Shown here one piece after another: positions 1 to 5,270 of a DNA stretch of 6,217 nt (position 1 is the stretch's first letter; each line of letters opens with the position of its first letter). This DNA is from Desulfobacteraceae bacterium (GTDB lineage: Bacteria; Desulfobacterota; Desulfobacteria; Desulfobacterales; JAABSP01), in NCBI GenBank assembly GCA_011390035.1, contig JAABTE010000156.1, forward strand, positions 1 to 6,217, in the 5' to 3' direction. The notes below the pieces were generated by a model. That model had not been told where the DNA came from and did no database searches. It worked only from the letters and a program-made list of their open reading frames with translations. Position numbers and translations under genes: made by a program.

Positions 1-6
1 ACTTTT

Positions 7-17
7 TTTAAAGAACC
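7..17 (-). promoter_or_regulatory. boxA-like antitermination element of a probable rRNA leader
   Basis: Read on the minus strand this is GGTTCTTTAAA, close to the rRNA boxA core (E. coli TGCTCTTTAACA). BoxA in nascent rRNA binds NusB/NusE (S10) and makes RNA polymerase resistant to Rho. Its place supports the call: it lies about 80 nt downstream of a strong promoter and directly after a hairpin, and in rrn leaders the order is boxB-like hairpin, then boxA, then 16S. No 16S sequence is in the window, so the assignment rests on layout and a short motif. An A/T-rich tract that merely resembles boxA is the alternative. Confidence 0.5.
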
Positions 18-20
18 TTC

Positions 21-46
21 AAAAAGATCGAGCGGCCACTATCTTT
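21..46 (-). other. hairpin with short T tract: boxB-like leader stem or tyrS terminator
   Basis: AAAGAT at 41-46 and ATCTTT at 23-28 (minus-strand sense) form a 6 bp stem around a GC-rich interior that can pair further. The stem runs into five Ts on the minus strand. Two readings fit. It may be the stem preceding boxA in an rRNA leader, analogous to boxB, or a weak intrinsic terminator for transcripts arriving from rny-tyrS. Its position downstream of the promoter at 102-130 and directly before a boxA-like sequence favours the first. Confidence 0.4.
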
Positions 47-59
47 CACCCGGCCGCCC

Positions 60-90
60 TCGCGGCCGACCCCCGAGGGGCCGTCCGCGA
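60..90 (-). repeat. GC-rich inverted repeat in the leader downstream of tyrS
   Basis: TCGCGG at 60-65 and CCGCGA at 85-90 are exact inverted repeats flanking CCCC/GGGG, so the segment can fold on either strand, with internal mismatches. No T tract follows on the minus strand, so it is not a convincing terminator. It would lie a few nucleotides after the predicted transcription start of the 102-130 promoter and may structure the 5' end of that RNA. Confidence 0.4.
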
Positions 91-101
91 CAACGAGGGG
101 G

Positions 102-130
102 TTTTTACACGCCTGGCGCTTTTAAGTCAA
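102..130 (-). promoter_or_regulatory. sigma-70-type promoter downstream of tyrS, probably an rRNA (P1-like) promoter
   Basis: Minus strand: -35 TTGACT at 125-130 (5 of 6 to consensus), a 17 bp spacer, and -10 TAAAAA at 102-107 (4 of 6). The -10 is followed by a C-rich discriminator (CCCCCTC), the hallmark of ppGpp/DksA-controlled stable-RNA promoters. Directly upstream of the -35 is an A/T tract, TTGAAAAATAAT, resembling an UP element; it overlaps the last codons and stop of tyrS. Transcription would start near 95 and run off the left edge. No protein start follows, which with the boxA-like motif suggests a stable RNA operon rather than an mRNA. Confidence 0.6.
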
Positions 131-133
131 GCA

Positions 134-1426
134 TTATTTTTCAAGCACAAGGCGATGATATTTCTTTTTTCCGGACCGAAGGAGCAACTCACCGTTTTCA
201 AAGTCTTTTTCCGTTATCAGCACTTCCGCTGAATCGACCCGCCGGCCGTTGATATAGCCTCCGCCCTGGGCAATCAGCCGCCGTGCGGCCCCGCCGGAAT
301 CGGTCAGACCCGCCTCCAGAAACAGCTTGAATGCCGGCATTCCCCCCTCGGAGAAGCGAGACGCGCCGATTGTGGAAAACGGCACCGCGTCCGCCATGGC
401 TTCCCCGGCGTCCCGGGGCACCTTGCCGGACGGCAGGATATGGGCGGGCACATTGCGGGCGCCGAACATGCTGGCGGCGGCCTTGAAGGCCCCCTCGGCG
501 GCCGCCAAGCCATGGGCCAGGGCCGTTGCCTCGAAGGCCAGGACGATCTTGGCCGCGTTCAGGTCGGTGCCGGACAGATCCCCCACCGCCGCGATCTCCG
601 CCATGGGCAGGAAGGTGTAAAGGGCCAGAAAGCGCCCCACATCCGGGTCGTCCGTGTTGATCCAATACTGATAATAATCGTAGGGCGGGGTCCGCTCGGC
701 GTCCAGCCAGACGGCACCCTGGTGGGTCTTGCCCATCTTGATGCCGGAGCTGGTGGTGATCAGGGGAAAGGTGATGCCGAAGGCGGTTTTCGACCGCATC
801 CGGCGAATCAGATCCACCCCCGCCACGATGTTGCCCCACTGATCCGAGCCGCCCATCTGGATCAGGCAGTCCTGATCGTCGGACAGCTTGAGAAAGTCAT
901 AGGCCTGAAGGATCATGTAGTTGAACTCGATAAAGCTCAGGCCCTCCTCGGATTCCAGGCGCATGCGGTAGCTTTCCGCCTTGATCATCCGGTTGACGCT
1001 GAAGTGCCGTCCGATGTCCCGCAGCAGAGCGATGTACTTCAGATCCGTTAGCCAGTCCGCGTTGTTTACCATGAGGGCCCTGCCGCCGGAAAAGTCGATG
1101 AACCGCTCCAACTGCGACTTGATGCCGGCGGCGTTGGACGCGATGGTCTCCTCGGTGAGCATCCGGCGCATCTCGGTCTTGCCGCTGGGGTCTCCGATCA
1201 TGCCCGTGCCGCCGCCCACCACCGCGATGGGCCGATGGCCGGCGCGCTGCATGTGGGCAAGGGACATGATGGGCACCAGGTTGCCGATGTGCAGGCTCGA
1301 CGCCGTTGGGTCGAAACCGATATAGGCGGAGCGGCCCGGCGCCAAAAGGTGCGCCCGCAGCGCCTCGTCATGGGTGGTGTTTTCGATAAATCCGCGTTCC
1401 GTCAATACATCCAGCACATTTTCCAT
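134..1426 (-). CDS. tyrS: tyrosyl-tRNA synthetase (TyrRS)
   Basis: TyrRS is a cytoplasmic class I aminoacyl-tRNA synthetase that charges tRNA-Tyr with tyrosine at the expense of ATP. The 430-residue product is full length for the bacterial family. It opens the Rossmann catalytic domain with YIGFDPTASSLHIGN (residues 35-49, containing the HIGH-type signature HIGN) and has FNYMILQAYDF (168-178) and GGSDQWGNI (192-200) in the tyrosine pocket. The second ATP signature is KMGKT (230-234), the usual TyrRS version of KMSKS. A C-terminal S4-type RNA-binding domain covers about residues 366-405 (LFLEAGLTDSGGAARRLI). The ATG start has an AAAGG Shine-Dalgarno match about 9 nt upstream. The gene begins 34 bp after rny with no terminator or promoter seen between them, so the two are probably cotranscribed. 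I see no T-box leader. Confidence 0.97.
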   Translation of the reverse strand: MENVLDVLTERGFIENTTHDEALRAHLLAPGRSAYIGFDPTASSLHIGNLVPIMSLAHMQRAGHRPIAVVGGGTGMIGDPSGKTEMRRMLTEETIASNAAGIKSQLERFIDFSGGRALMVNNADWLTDLKYIALLRDIGRHFSVNRMIKAESYRMRLESEEGLSFIEFNYMILQAYDFLKLSDDQDCLIQMGGSDQWGNIVAGVDLIRRMRSKTAFGITFPLITTSSGIKMGKTHQGAVWLDAERTPPYDYYQYWINTDDPDVGRFLALYTFLPMAEIAAVGDLSGTDLNAAKIVLAFEATALAHGLAAAEGAFKAAASMFGARNVPAHILPSGKVPRDAGEAMADAVPFSTIGASRFSEGGMPAFKLFLEAGLTDSGGAARRLIAQGGGYINGRRVDSAEVLITEKDFENGELLLRSGKKKYHRLVLEK

Positions 1427-1460
1427 GAAAGCTACCTTTATATAAGGGCGTTTTCCGCCG

Positions 1461-3023
1461 CTATTTATTGGCGAACTCCACCGCCCGCGTCTCCCGGATC
1501 ACCATCACCTTGATCTGACCCGGAAACGTCAGGGATTCTTCGATCTTCTTGGCGATGTCCTTGCTCATCAGGATCGTCTCCTCGTCGGACACCACCTCGC
1601 TTTCCACCATCACCCGCATCTCGCGGCCCGCCTGAATGGCATAGGAATTGGCCACGCCCTTAAAGGAGTTGGCGATCTTCTCCAGATCCTCGAGCCGCTT
1701 GATGTAGTTTTCCAAAAGCTCCTTTCGGGCGCCGGGCCGGGCGCCGGAGAGGCTGTCGGCGGCCTGCACCAGAAAGTCATACACCGAGGCCGGCGGCTGG
1801 TCCTCGTGGTGGGCGGCGATGGCCTGCACCACCTTGTTGGACTCGCCGTATTTCTTGGCCAGCTTGGAGCCGATGACCGCATGGGGCCCTTCCACCTCGT
1901 GGTCGATGGCCTTTCCGATATCGTGCAGCAGCCCCATGCGCTTGGCCAGCTTCTGGTTCAGCCCCAGCTCCGCGGCCATTATGCCGGCCAGAAAGCCCAC
2001 CTCCACCGAGTGCTGAAGGACATTCTGGGCATAGCTGGTGCGGAATTTGAGACGACCGATGAATTTGATCAGCTCCACGTGGATGCCATGGACGCCCAGA
2101 TCGAAGGCCGCCTGCTCGCCGGCCTCCTTGATCACCACGTCCACCTCCTGGGTCACCTTCTTGACCACGTCTTCGATGCGGGCCGGGTGAATCCGGCCAT
2201 CGGAGATCAGACGCATCAGAGACAGGCGGGCCACCTCCCGCCGCACGGGATTGAAGCCCGAAAGAATCACCGCCTCCGGCGTGTCGTCGATGATCAGGTC
2301 GATGCCGGTGGACGCCTCCAGGGCCCGGATGTTGCGCCCCTCCCGGCCGATGATCCGTCCCTTCATCTCGTCGTTGGGCAACTGGACCACCGACACGGTG
2401 CGCTCGGCCACGAAATCGCCGGCATACCGCTGGATGGCCGTTGCCAGAATCATCTTGGAGCGCTTGTCGGCCTCCTCCTTGGCTTCGTTTTCGATGCGCT
2501 TGATGAGCTTGGCGCCCTCGTAGCGGGCGTCATTCTCGATGGCGCGGATCAGCAACTCCTTTGCCTGATCCGCCGTGAGGCCCGATATCCTTTCCAACTG
2601 GCTCTTTTGCTCCTCGAGCATTTCGCCGTAGCGCAACTGGGCCTGCTCGATGTCGGCCTCCTTCTTGGCCAGCTTCTTTTCCTGCCGGGCCATCTCCCGC
2701 TCCTTGCGGTCGATCTGCTCGATCTTCCGATCCAGGTTCTCCTCCTTCTGGATCAGCCGCCGCTCTTCCTTTTTCAGCTCCGCCCGGGTGTCCCGGGTTT
2801 CGGCGTCGAACTCGCTCTTCATCTTAAAAAGCTTGTCCTTGGCCTCCAGTTTGGCCTCCTTCAGCAGGGTCTCGGCCCGCCGGCCGGCGTCCTCCACGAT
2901 CCGGGCGGCGCTATCCTCGGCGGCGCGAATCTTATCGGAAGACAGCCGGTCCTTTATCCAGTAGGCCACGGCGAAGCCGGCACCGACCCCTATCAATCCG
3001 ACAAGCAGATTATACTCGTTCAT
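1461..3023 (-). CDS. rny: ribonuclease Y (membrane-anchored endoribonuclease)
   Basis: RNase Y starts decay of many mRNAs by endonucleolytic cleavage from the inner face of the membrane. The 520-residue product has the full family layout: an N-terminal membrane anchor (about residues 5-22), a long charged coiled coil (about 28-190), a KH RNA-binding domain with GREGRNIR (226-233, about 205-270), and an HD metal-dependent phosphohydrolase domain with LLHDIGK (365-371), H381 and AAHHED (403-408), followed by the conserved C-terminal domain ending in [10 protein letters not shown]. The ATG at 3021-3023 is preferred because [10 protein letters not shown] leads straight into the membrane segment and GAGGAG lies about 9 nt upstream. 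An in-frame ATG 11 codons further upstream (3054-3056) lacks a ribosome binding site and would place charged residues before the anchor. An approximately 290 bp non-coding leader precedes it, and tyrS follows after 34 bp. Confidence 0.96.
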   Translation of the reverse strand: MNEYNLLVGLIGVGAGFAVAYWIKDRLSSDKIRAAEDSAARIVEDAGRRAETLLKEAKLEAKDKLFKMKSEFDAETRDTRAELKKEERRLIQKEENLDRKIEQIDRKEREMARQEKKLAKKEADIEQAQLRYGEMLEEQKSQLERISGLTADQAKELLIRAIENDARYEGAKLIKRIENEAKEEADKRSKMILATAIQRYAGDFVAERTVSVVQLPNDEMKGRIIGREGRNIRALEASTGIDLIIDDTPEAVILSGFNPVRREVARLSLMRLISDGRIHPARIEDVVKKVTQEVDVVIKEAGEQAAFDLGVHGIHVELIKFIGRLKFRTSYAQNVLQHSVEVGFLAGIMAAELGLNQKLAKRMGLLHDIGKAIDHEVEGPHAVIGSKLAKKYGESNKVVQAIAAHHEDQPPASVYDFLVQAADSLSGARPGARKELLENYIKRLEDLEKIANSFKGVANSYAIQAGREMRVMVESEVVSDEETILMSKDIAKKIEESLTFPGQIKVMVIRETRAVEFANK

Positions 3024-3315
3024 CTCCCTTCTCTCCTCATATCCCTCGGGCGCCATTGCCGGCCGGAGCGCAAGATCCGCCGTCGTTCCGGATTCGAAGC
3101 CCGTCTATTAGAAATTCGGCGTGAATTGAAACGGCCTTTCGTTCCGCCGACCCTTTAGGGCCGGCCGGACCCAAAAGTCCGCTTCAATGGTGGTAGCCGC
3201 TTGTTTTCACAACCATTCCCCAAGGCGCGGGAGGCCGTCGCACGAGGTCCGCCACATCCAATTGCGGCAGCGCGACGGCATCGAGATGACAGGGCCTGTT
3301 ATTTTTTTTAAACTA
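3024..3315 (-). other. non-coding, structured leader region of rny
   Basis: This 292 bp stretch lies between the terminator after 6S RNA and the rny start. It holds no convincing gene on either strand: open frames are short and lack a ribosome binding site, or have no start codon. Because a strong terminator sits just upstream, rny should have its own promoter here, but I find only weak candidates, such as TAATAG at 3105-3110 with a poor -35. There are several potential hairpins: TTGT/GAAA/ACAA within 3201-3218 flanked by AATGG/CCATT, and the double hairpin at 3146-3180. It may be the 5' UTR of rny, where folding could matter for autoregulation; that is inference. Confidence 0.5.
3146..3180 (-). 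repeat. tandem hairpins in the rny leader
   Basis: On the minus strand GGAC (3177-3180) can pair with GTCC (3167-3170). Directly after it, GCCGGCCC (3158-3165) pairs with GGGTCGGC (3146-3153) over a TAAA loop, giving an 8 bp stem with a single G-U. No T tract follows, so the second stem is not an intrinsic terminator. It lies 123 nt before the rny start and would be part of its 5' UTR if transcription starts upstream. A protein-binding or RNA-stability element is possible; the function is unknown. Confidence 0.5.
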
Positions 3316-3360
3316 AAACAAAAAGGAGAGTGGCGGGCGGGGCCTTTGGCCCCACTCGCC
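3316..3360 (-). terminator. intrinsic terminator of the zapB-zapA-6S RNA unit
   Basis: On the minus strand GGGGCC, AAA, GGCCCC (3339-3353) forms a compact GC-rich stem. An alternative wider stem pairs GAGTGG with CCACTC (3328-3333 and 3352-3357). The structure is followed by TTTTTGTTTT (3315-3324). This is a classic Rho-independent terminator placed about 35 nt after the 3' end of the 6S RNA, and it separates that transcript from rny. Confidence 0.85.
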
Positions 3361-3393
3361 GGGGAGATTGGGCGTTCGGACTTGCGGAAGGGT

Positions 3394-3580
3394 AAAATCC
3401 CCCGCCATGGTGCCGTGTTGGCAAGGTCTTTGAACCGGAGCGTTCAAAGTGGGCGCCTTATCACCTCTTTAGGCTTTTCTGTGCTAGCAGAACTTGCACA
3501 CCGAGGCAAGCGAAGGCTCCCTTGGAAAAAAGCGTTGGGACAAAGAGCATCTTCCAATCACGAACACGGCAGGGGACATT
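3394..3580 (-). ncRNA. ssrS: 6S RNA
   Basis: 6S RNA mimics an open promoter, binds the housekeeping sigma-70 RNA polymerase holoenzyme and damps transcription when growth slows. The minus strand shows the expected long, mostly double-stranded rod. A 9 bp closing stem (TGCCGTGTT at 3563-3571 with AACACGGCA at 3411-3419) is extended by CCCC/GGGG. A side hairpin, CTTTGAAC-GCTCCG-GTTCAAAG (3428-3449), matches the E. coli CCTTGAAC...GTTCAAGG element. GGG.GCC (3515-3521) pairs with GGC.CCC (3451-3457) beyond a large central bubble, and an apical stem TGTGC/GCACA spans 3480-3500. AGAAAAGCCTAAAG (3467-3480) resembles E. coli AGAAGCCTTAAAA. Length of about 187 nt is typical. It lies 23 nt after zapA, as ssrS does in many proteobacteria, and ends before a strong terminator. 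The ends are estimated to within about 5 nt, and it may be processed from the zapBA transcript. Confidence 0.92.
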
Positions 3581-3603
3581 TGTTCAATCTGTTGCTTCGA
3601 CGG

Positions 3604-3981
3604 TTATTCCATCGCTTCGGCCGCGCCGGTCGGGGGCAATAGCGCCGGCCTCACGTTTTGGGGCCAGCCGTCTGACGGGCGGCCCTCGTGGTTCATTCCG
3701 GCGTCCAATCGGGCGCTCAGGCACCCGAATCGCCGGGCGACGCCATCCATGAAGCCCCGCTGGTCTTCCCGGCTTTTAAAAAAGCGGTCCGTAATATTCA
3801 GCGCCGCCATCAGCAAAATAACCTGCTGGCTCAACGGCGCGGCCGACTCCTTCGACTGGGAGGCGACCCGTTCGATCTCGTTTGAAACATATTCCGCGAT
3901 CTCTCTGGCGTTCCTTCCGTCAGCATCCGGCCTGAAGGTGTATGTCCGGCCAAAAAGCTCTATGGAAACATTGGGTTCCAA
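3604..3981 (-). CDS. zapA: cell division protein ZapA
   Basis: ZapA is a small cytoplasmic protein that binds FtsZ and cross-links protofilaments in the Z ring. The 125-residue product has the family's N-terminal signature VSIELFGRTYTF (residues 5-16) and the central helix QQVILLMAALNITDRFFK (52-69), equivalent to the VFIAALNIS stretch of E. coli ZapA. The start is TTG: it gives the correct N-terminus, and no ATG, GTG or TTG occurs in frame between the zapB stop and it. The ribosome binding site is weak (GGA about 8 nt upstream), so expression may depend on zapB translation 43 nt upstream. The last 25 or so residues (HEGRPSDGWP onward) are Gly/Pro-rich, not helical, and exceed the usual length of about 100-110. 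6S RNA starts 23 nt after the stop. Confidence 0.93.
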   Translation of the reverse strand: MEPNVSIELFGRTYTFRPDADGRNAREIAEYVSNEIERVASQSKESAAPLSQQVILLMAALNITDRFFKSREDQRGFMDGVARRFGCLSARLDAGMNHEGRPSDGWPQNVRPALLPPTGAAEAME

Positions 3982-4024
3982 TTGATTATCCGGCGCTTTT
4001 CCGAAATTTTCCGCCGCTGATGCC

Positions 4025-4267
4025 TCAGCCGATCTGGATGGCGCTTCCCAGCCGGGCCATCAGGCTGTCCATCGCCGATCGGATCTGAGACCTTTCTTCC
4101 TTGAATCTGTCTTCCGCTTCCGTTTTTCCCTGGAGTTCCCGCTCAAGCCGCTCAATCTCGTTTATGAGCTGTTCGTTATCCGATTCTAGCGATTTACAGC
4201 GATTTATAAGCGTCTCTACTTTTTGCTCTATTTCCTCAAACTGCTGCAAAATGCGGTTTTGGTCCAA
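4025..4267 (-). CDS. zapB: ZapB-like coiled-coil cell division protein
   Basis: This 80-residue cytoplasmic protein is almost wholly alpha-helical coiled coil. Heptad-type hydrophobics run L20, I21, L27, L34, I38, L41, L45, with many Glu/Lys/Arg between them. Size and style match ZapB (81 residues in E. coli), which stabilises the Z ring by binding ZapA, and the end IRSAMDSLMARLG (62-74) resembles the C-terminal segment of ZapB-type proteins. Sequence alone cannot prove orthology in so short a coiled coil; the zapA gene 43 bp downstream is the main support. The start is TTG: an in-frame TGA lies two codons upstream and no ATG comes before residue 66, so TTG is the only plausible start. GAGGTG sits 4 nt before it. 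A promoter overlapping the end of glmU should drive the gene. Confidence 0.82.
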   Translation of the reverse strand: MDQNRILQQFEEIEQKVETLINRCKSLESDNEQLINEIERLERELQGKTEAEDRFKEERSQIRSAMDSLMARLGSAIQIG

Positions 4268-4271
4268 TTTT

Positions 4272-4277
4272 CACCTC
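4272..4277 (-). promoter_or_regulatory. ribosome binding site that fixes the TTG start of zapB
   Basis: GAGGTG on the minus strand, followed by AAAA and the TTG codon. An in-frame TGA overlaps this site, so the reading frame cannot begin further upstream. This confirms a non-ATG start. Confidence 0.8.
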
Positions 4278-4291
4278 ACACGCGTAGGGTC

Positions 4292-4320
4292 ATATTATCG
4301 ATCATGATGGCCGAAGTCAA
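4292..4320 (-). promoter_or_regulatory. sigma-70-type promoter for zapB-zapA-6S RNA
   Basis: Minus strand: -35 TTGACT at 4315-4320 (5 of 6), a 17 bp spacer, and -10 TAATAT at 4292-4297 (4 of 6). GATAAT, shifted by two bases, is an alternative -10 with a 15 bp spacer. The -35 overlaps the TGA stop of the GlmU-domain gene. Transcription should begin near 4285, leaving an approximately 18 nt leader before the zapB TTG. No other promoter is evident before the terminator at 3316-3360, so zapB, zapA and 6S RNA probably form one unit, with read-through from glmU possible. Confidence 0.62.
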
Positions 4321-5069
4321 GAGCTTTTGGCGATTTCCCCCATAATCGTTTCCACGCGGCGCAGGTCCTCCGGGGAATTGACCCCGAAAAACTCCCCGGT
4401 GTCCGGCGCCACCATGGCGCCCACCCGGCGCCCGTCGGCCCGTCCGATGCGCGCGATGTCGGTCAGGTAGAATTCCCCCTGCCGGTTGTCCGTGTCCAGC
4501 CGGTCCAGCGCATTTTCCAAAAACGCCTTTTTTACGAAATAGATTCCGGAGTTTATGGTATCAATGCGCCGCTGCTCTTCCGTGGCGTCGGCATGCTCGA
4601 CGATGGCCATCAGCCCGCCGTCGGCATCCAGCACCACCCGGCCATAGCCAGTCGGGTCCGCCACCGAAACCGCCAGGACCGACAGATCCAGATCCTTTTC
4701 ATAGTGGGCGTCAATGAAGGCCCGCAAGGTTCCGGTCCGGATAAGGGGAACGTCGCCGCAGAGAATCAGCACGTCCGATGCCGACTCCGGCAACATCGGC
4801 ATCGCCTGGGCCACGGCGTGGCCGGTGCCGAGCTGTTGCTCCTGGAGGGCGAAGAGGGCCGGATACTCCCGCGTCACCACCTCCCGGACGGTATCCGCCT
4901 GGTGGCCAACCACCACCACCACGCTATCCCCGGCGATCCGCCGGGCCGCCTCCACCACATAAAGCACCATGGCCCGGCCCAGAACCTCGTGCAATACCTT
5001 GGCGCGGTCCGAGCGCATCCGGGTGCCCAGCCCCGCCGCCAGTATGATCACCGCAAGTTTCGTATCCAT
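4317..5069 (-). CDS. GlmU-type UDP-GlcNAc pyrophosphorylase, nucleotidyltransferase domain only
   Basis: The 250-residue product matches the N-terminal uridylyltransferase half of GlmU, which makes UDP-GlcNAc from UTP and GlcNAc-1-phosphate for peptidoglycan and LPS. Active-site motifs are intact: LAAGLGTRM (10-18), K24, QQLGTGHA (78-85), GDVPL (105-109, with metal ligand D106), GYGR (141-144), EHADAT (158-163), NSGIY (173-177), QGEFYLTD (197-204) and GVN (229-231, with metal ligand N231). Canonical GlmU is about 450-460 residues. Here the protein stops just after the linker helix, and the left-handed beta-helix acetyltransferase domain is absent; only 49 bp separate the stop from zapB. Acetylation of GlcN-1-phosphate must come from another protein if this enzyme acts in that pathway. 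The ATG start is the first in frame and has only a weak ribosome binding site. A related sugar-nucleotide substrate cannot be excluded. Confidence 0.85.
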   Translation of the reverse strand: MDTKLAVIILAAGLGTRMRSDRAKVLHEVLGRAMVLYVVEAARRIAGDSVVVVVGHQADTVREVVTREYPALFALQEQQLGTGHAVAQAMPMLPESASDVLILCGDVPLIRTGTLRAFIDAHYEKDLDLSVLAVSVADPTGYGRVVLDADGGLMAIVEHADATEEQRRIDTINSGIYFVKKAFLENALDRLDTDNRQGEFYLTDIARIGRADGRRVGAMVAPDTGEFFGVNSPEDLRRVETIMGEIAKSS

Positions 5070-5162
5070 AAGCCCACATCCAAATCGATGCCATCCCCGA
5101 AATTCCCCCGCGCCGCCTTAAAGCGCGAGCGCGGCTTCATCCGGATCGCCATCGTCCAATAG

Positions 5163-5199
5163 AAAAGGGGCGGGCCATGGTCCATGGTCCACCCCTTTT
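5163..5199 (-). terminator. long inverted repeat, likely bidirectional terminator after the atp operon
   Basis: AAAAGGGG (5163-5170) and CCCCTTTT (5192-5199) are exact inverted repeats. They enclose a further 9-base pair of arms around two CCATGG copies (5175-5180 and 5182-5187), giving nearly 18 paired positions. Read on the minus strand, the stem ends in TTTTCTATT and can stop transcripts leaving atpC. Read on the plus strand, it ends in TTTTTCGGTTTT and has a G-U where the minus RNA has an A-C mismatch, so it is somewhat better in that direction. It separates atpC from the GlmU-domain gene. Confidence 0.65.
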
Positions 5200-5225
5200 T
5201 CGGTTTTATAACAATCCACCAAGGG

Positions 5226-5268
5226 CCGGCGGAAAGCGGCCGGCCAATGGTGCCCGGCCCTTTCCGGC
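5226..5268 (-). repeat. GC-rich inverted repeat directly after atpC
   Basis: Starting 2 nt after the atpC stop, the minus strand reads GGAAAG and GGCCGG, then after a short loop CCGGCC and CTTTCC, with a one-base bulge. The stem is about 12 bp and can extend with GCC/GGC. No T tract follows, so on its own it is not a Rho-independent terminator. It probably protects the 3' end of the atp mRNA or assists the inverted repeat at 5163-5199. Confidence 0.55.
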
Positions 5269-5270
5269 GA

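Noticed and set aside
440..1051. 203-codon plus-strand open frame inside tyrS.
   Set aside because: Antisense shadow of a well-conserved TyrRS; no ribosome binding site and no recognisable domain.
3072..3110. Minus-strand GGGCTTCGAATCC resembling a tRNA T-arm in the rny leader.
   Set aside because: The flanking bases do not form a matching T stem, and no acceptor, D or anticodon arm can be built around it.
3105..3133. TAATAG (3105-3110) as a -10 element for rny.
   Set aside because: The -35 position 17 bp upstream reads CGTTTC, far from consensus; other spacings are no better.
1806..3158. 450-codon plus-strand open frame across rny.
   Set aside because: It is the antisense shadow of RNase Y in a GC-rich gene. 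The product is Leu/His/Gly-rich with no domain, and rny is unambiguous.
3184..3306. Minus-strand open stretch of about 40 codons ending at TGA 3184-3186, in the place where a 5-formyltetrahydrofolate cyclo-ligase follows 6S RNA in E. coli.
   Set aside because: It has no start codon with a ribosome binding site except an ATG giving 10 codons, and the translation shows no recognisable cyclo-ligase motif. A remnant cannot be shown from sequence alone.
3187..3985. Plus-strand open frames of 151 and 163 codons over the 6S RNA and zapA.
   Set aside because: They overlap the 6S RNA and zapA on the other strand and have low-complexity products without motifs.
4593..5162. 189-codon plus-strand open frame opposite the GlmU-domain gene.
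   Set aside because: His-rich shadow of a gene with intact catalytic motifs on the minus strand.
5070..5162. Promoter for the GlmU-domain gene between the inverted repeat and its start.
   Set aside because: Only weak sigma-70 matches (for example TCCGGA with TTTAAG) and no sigma-54 motif; not good enough to call, although a promoter is expected if the inverted repeat terminates atp transcripts.
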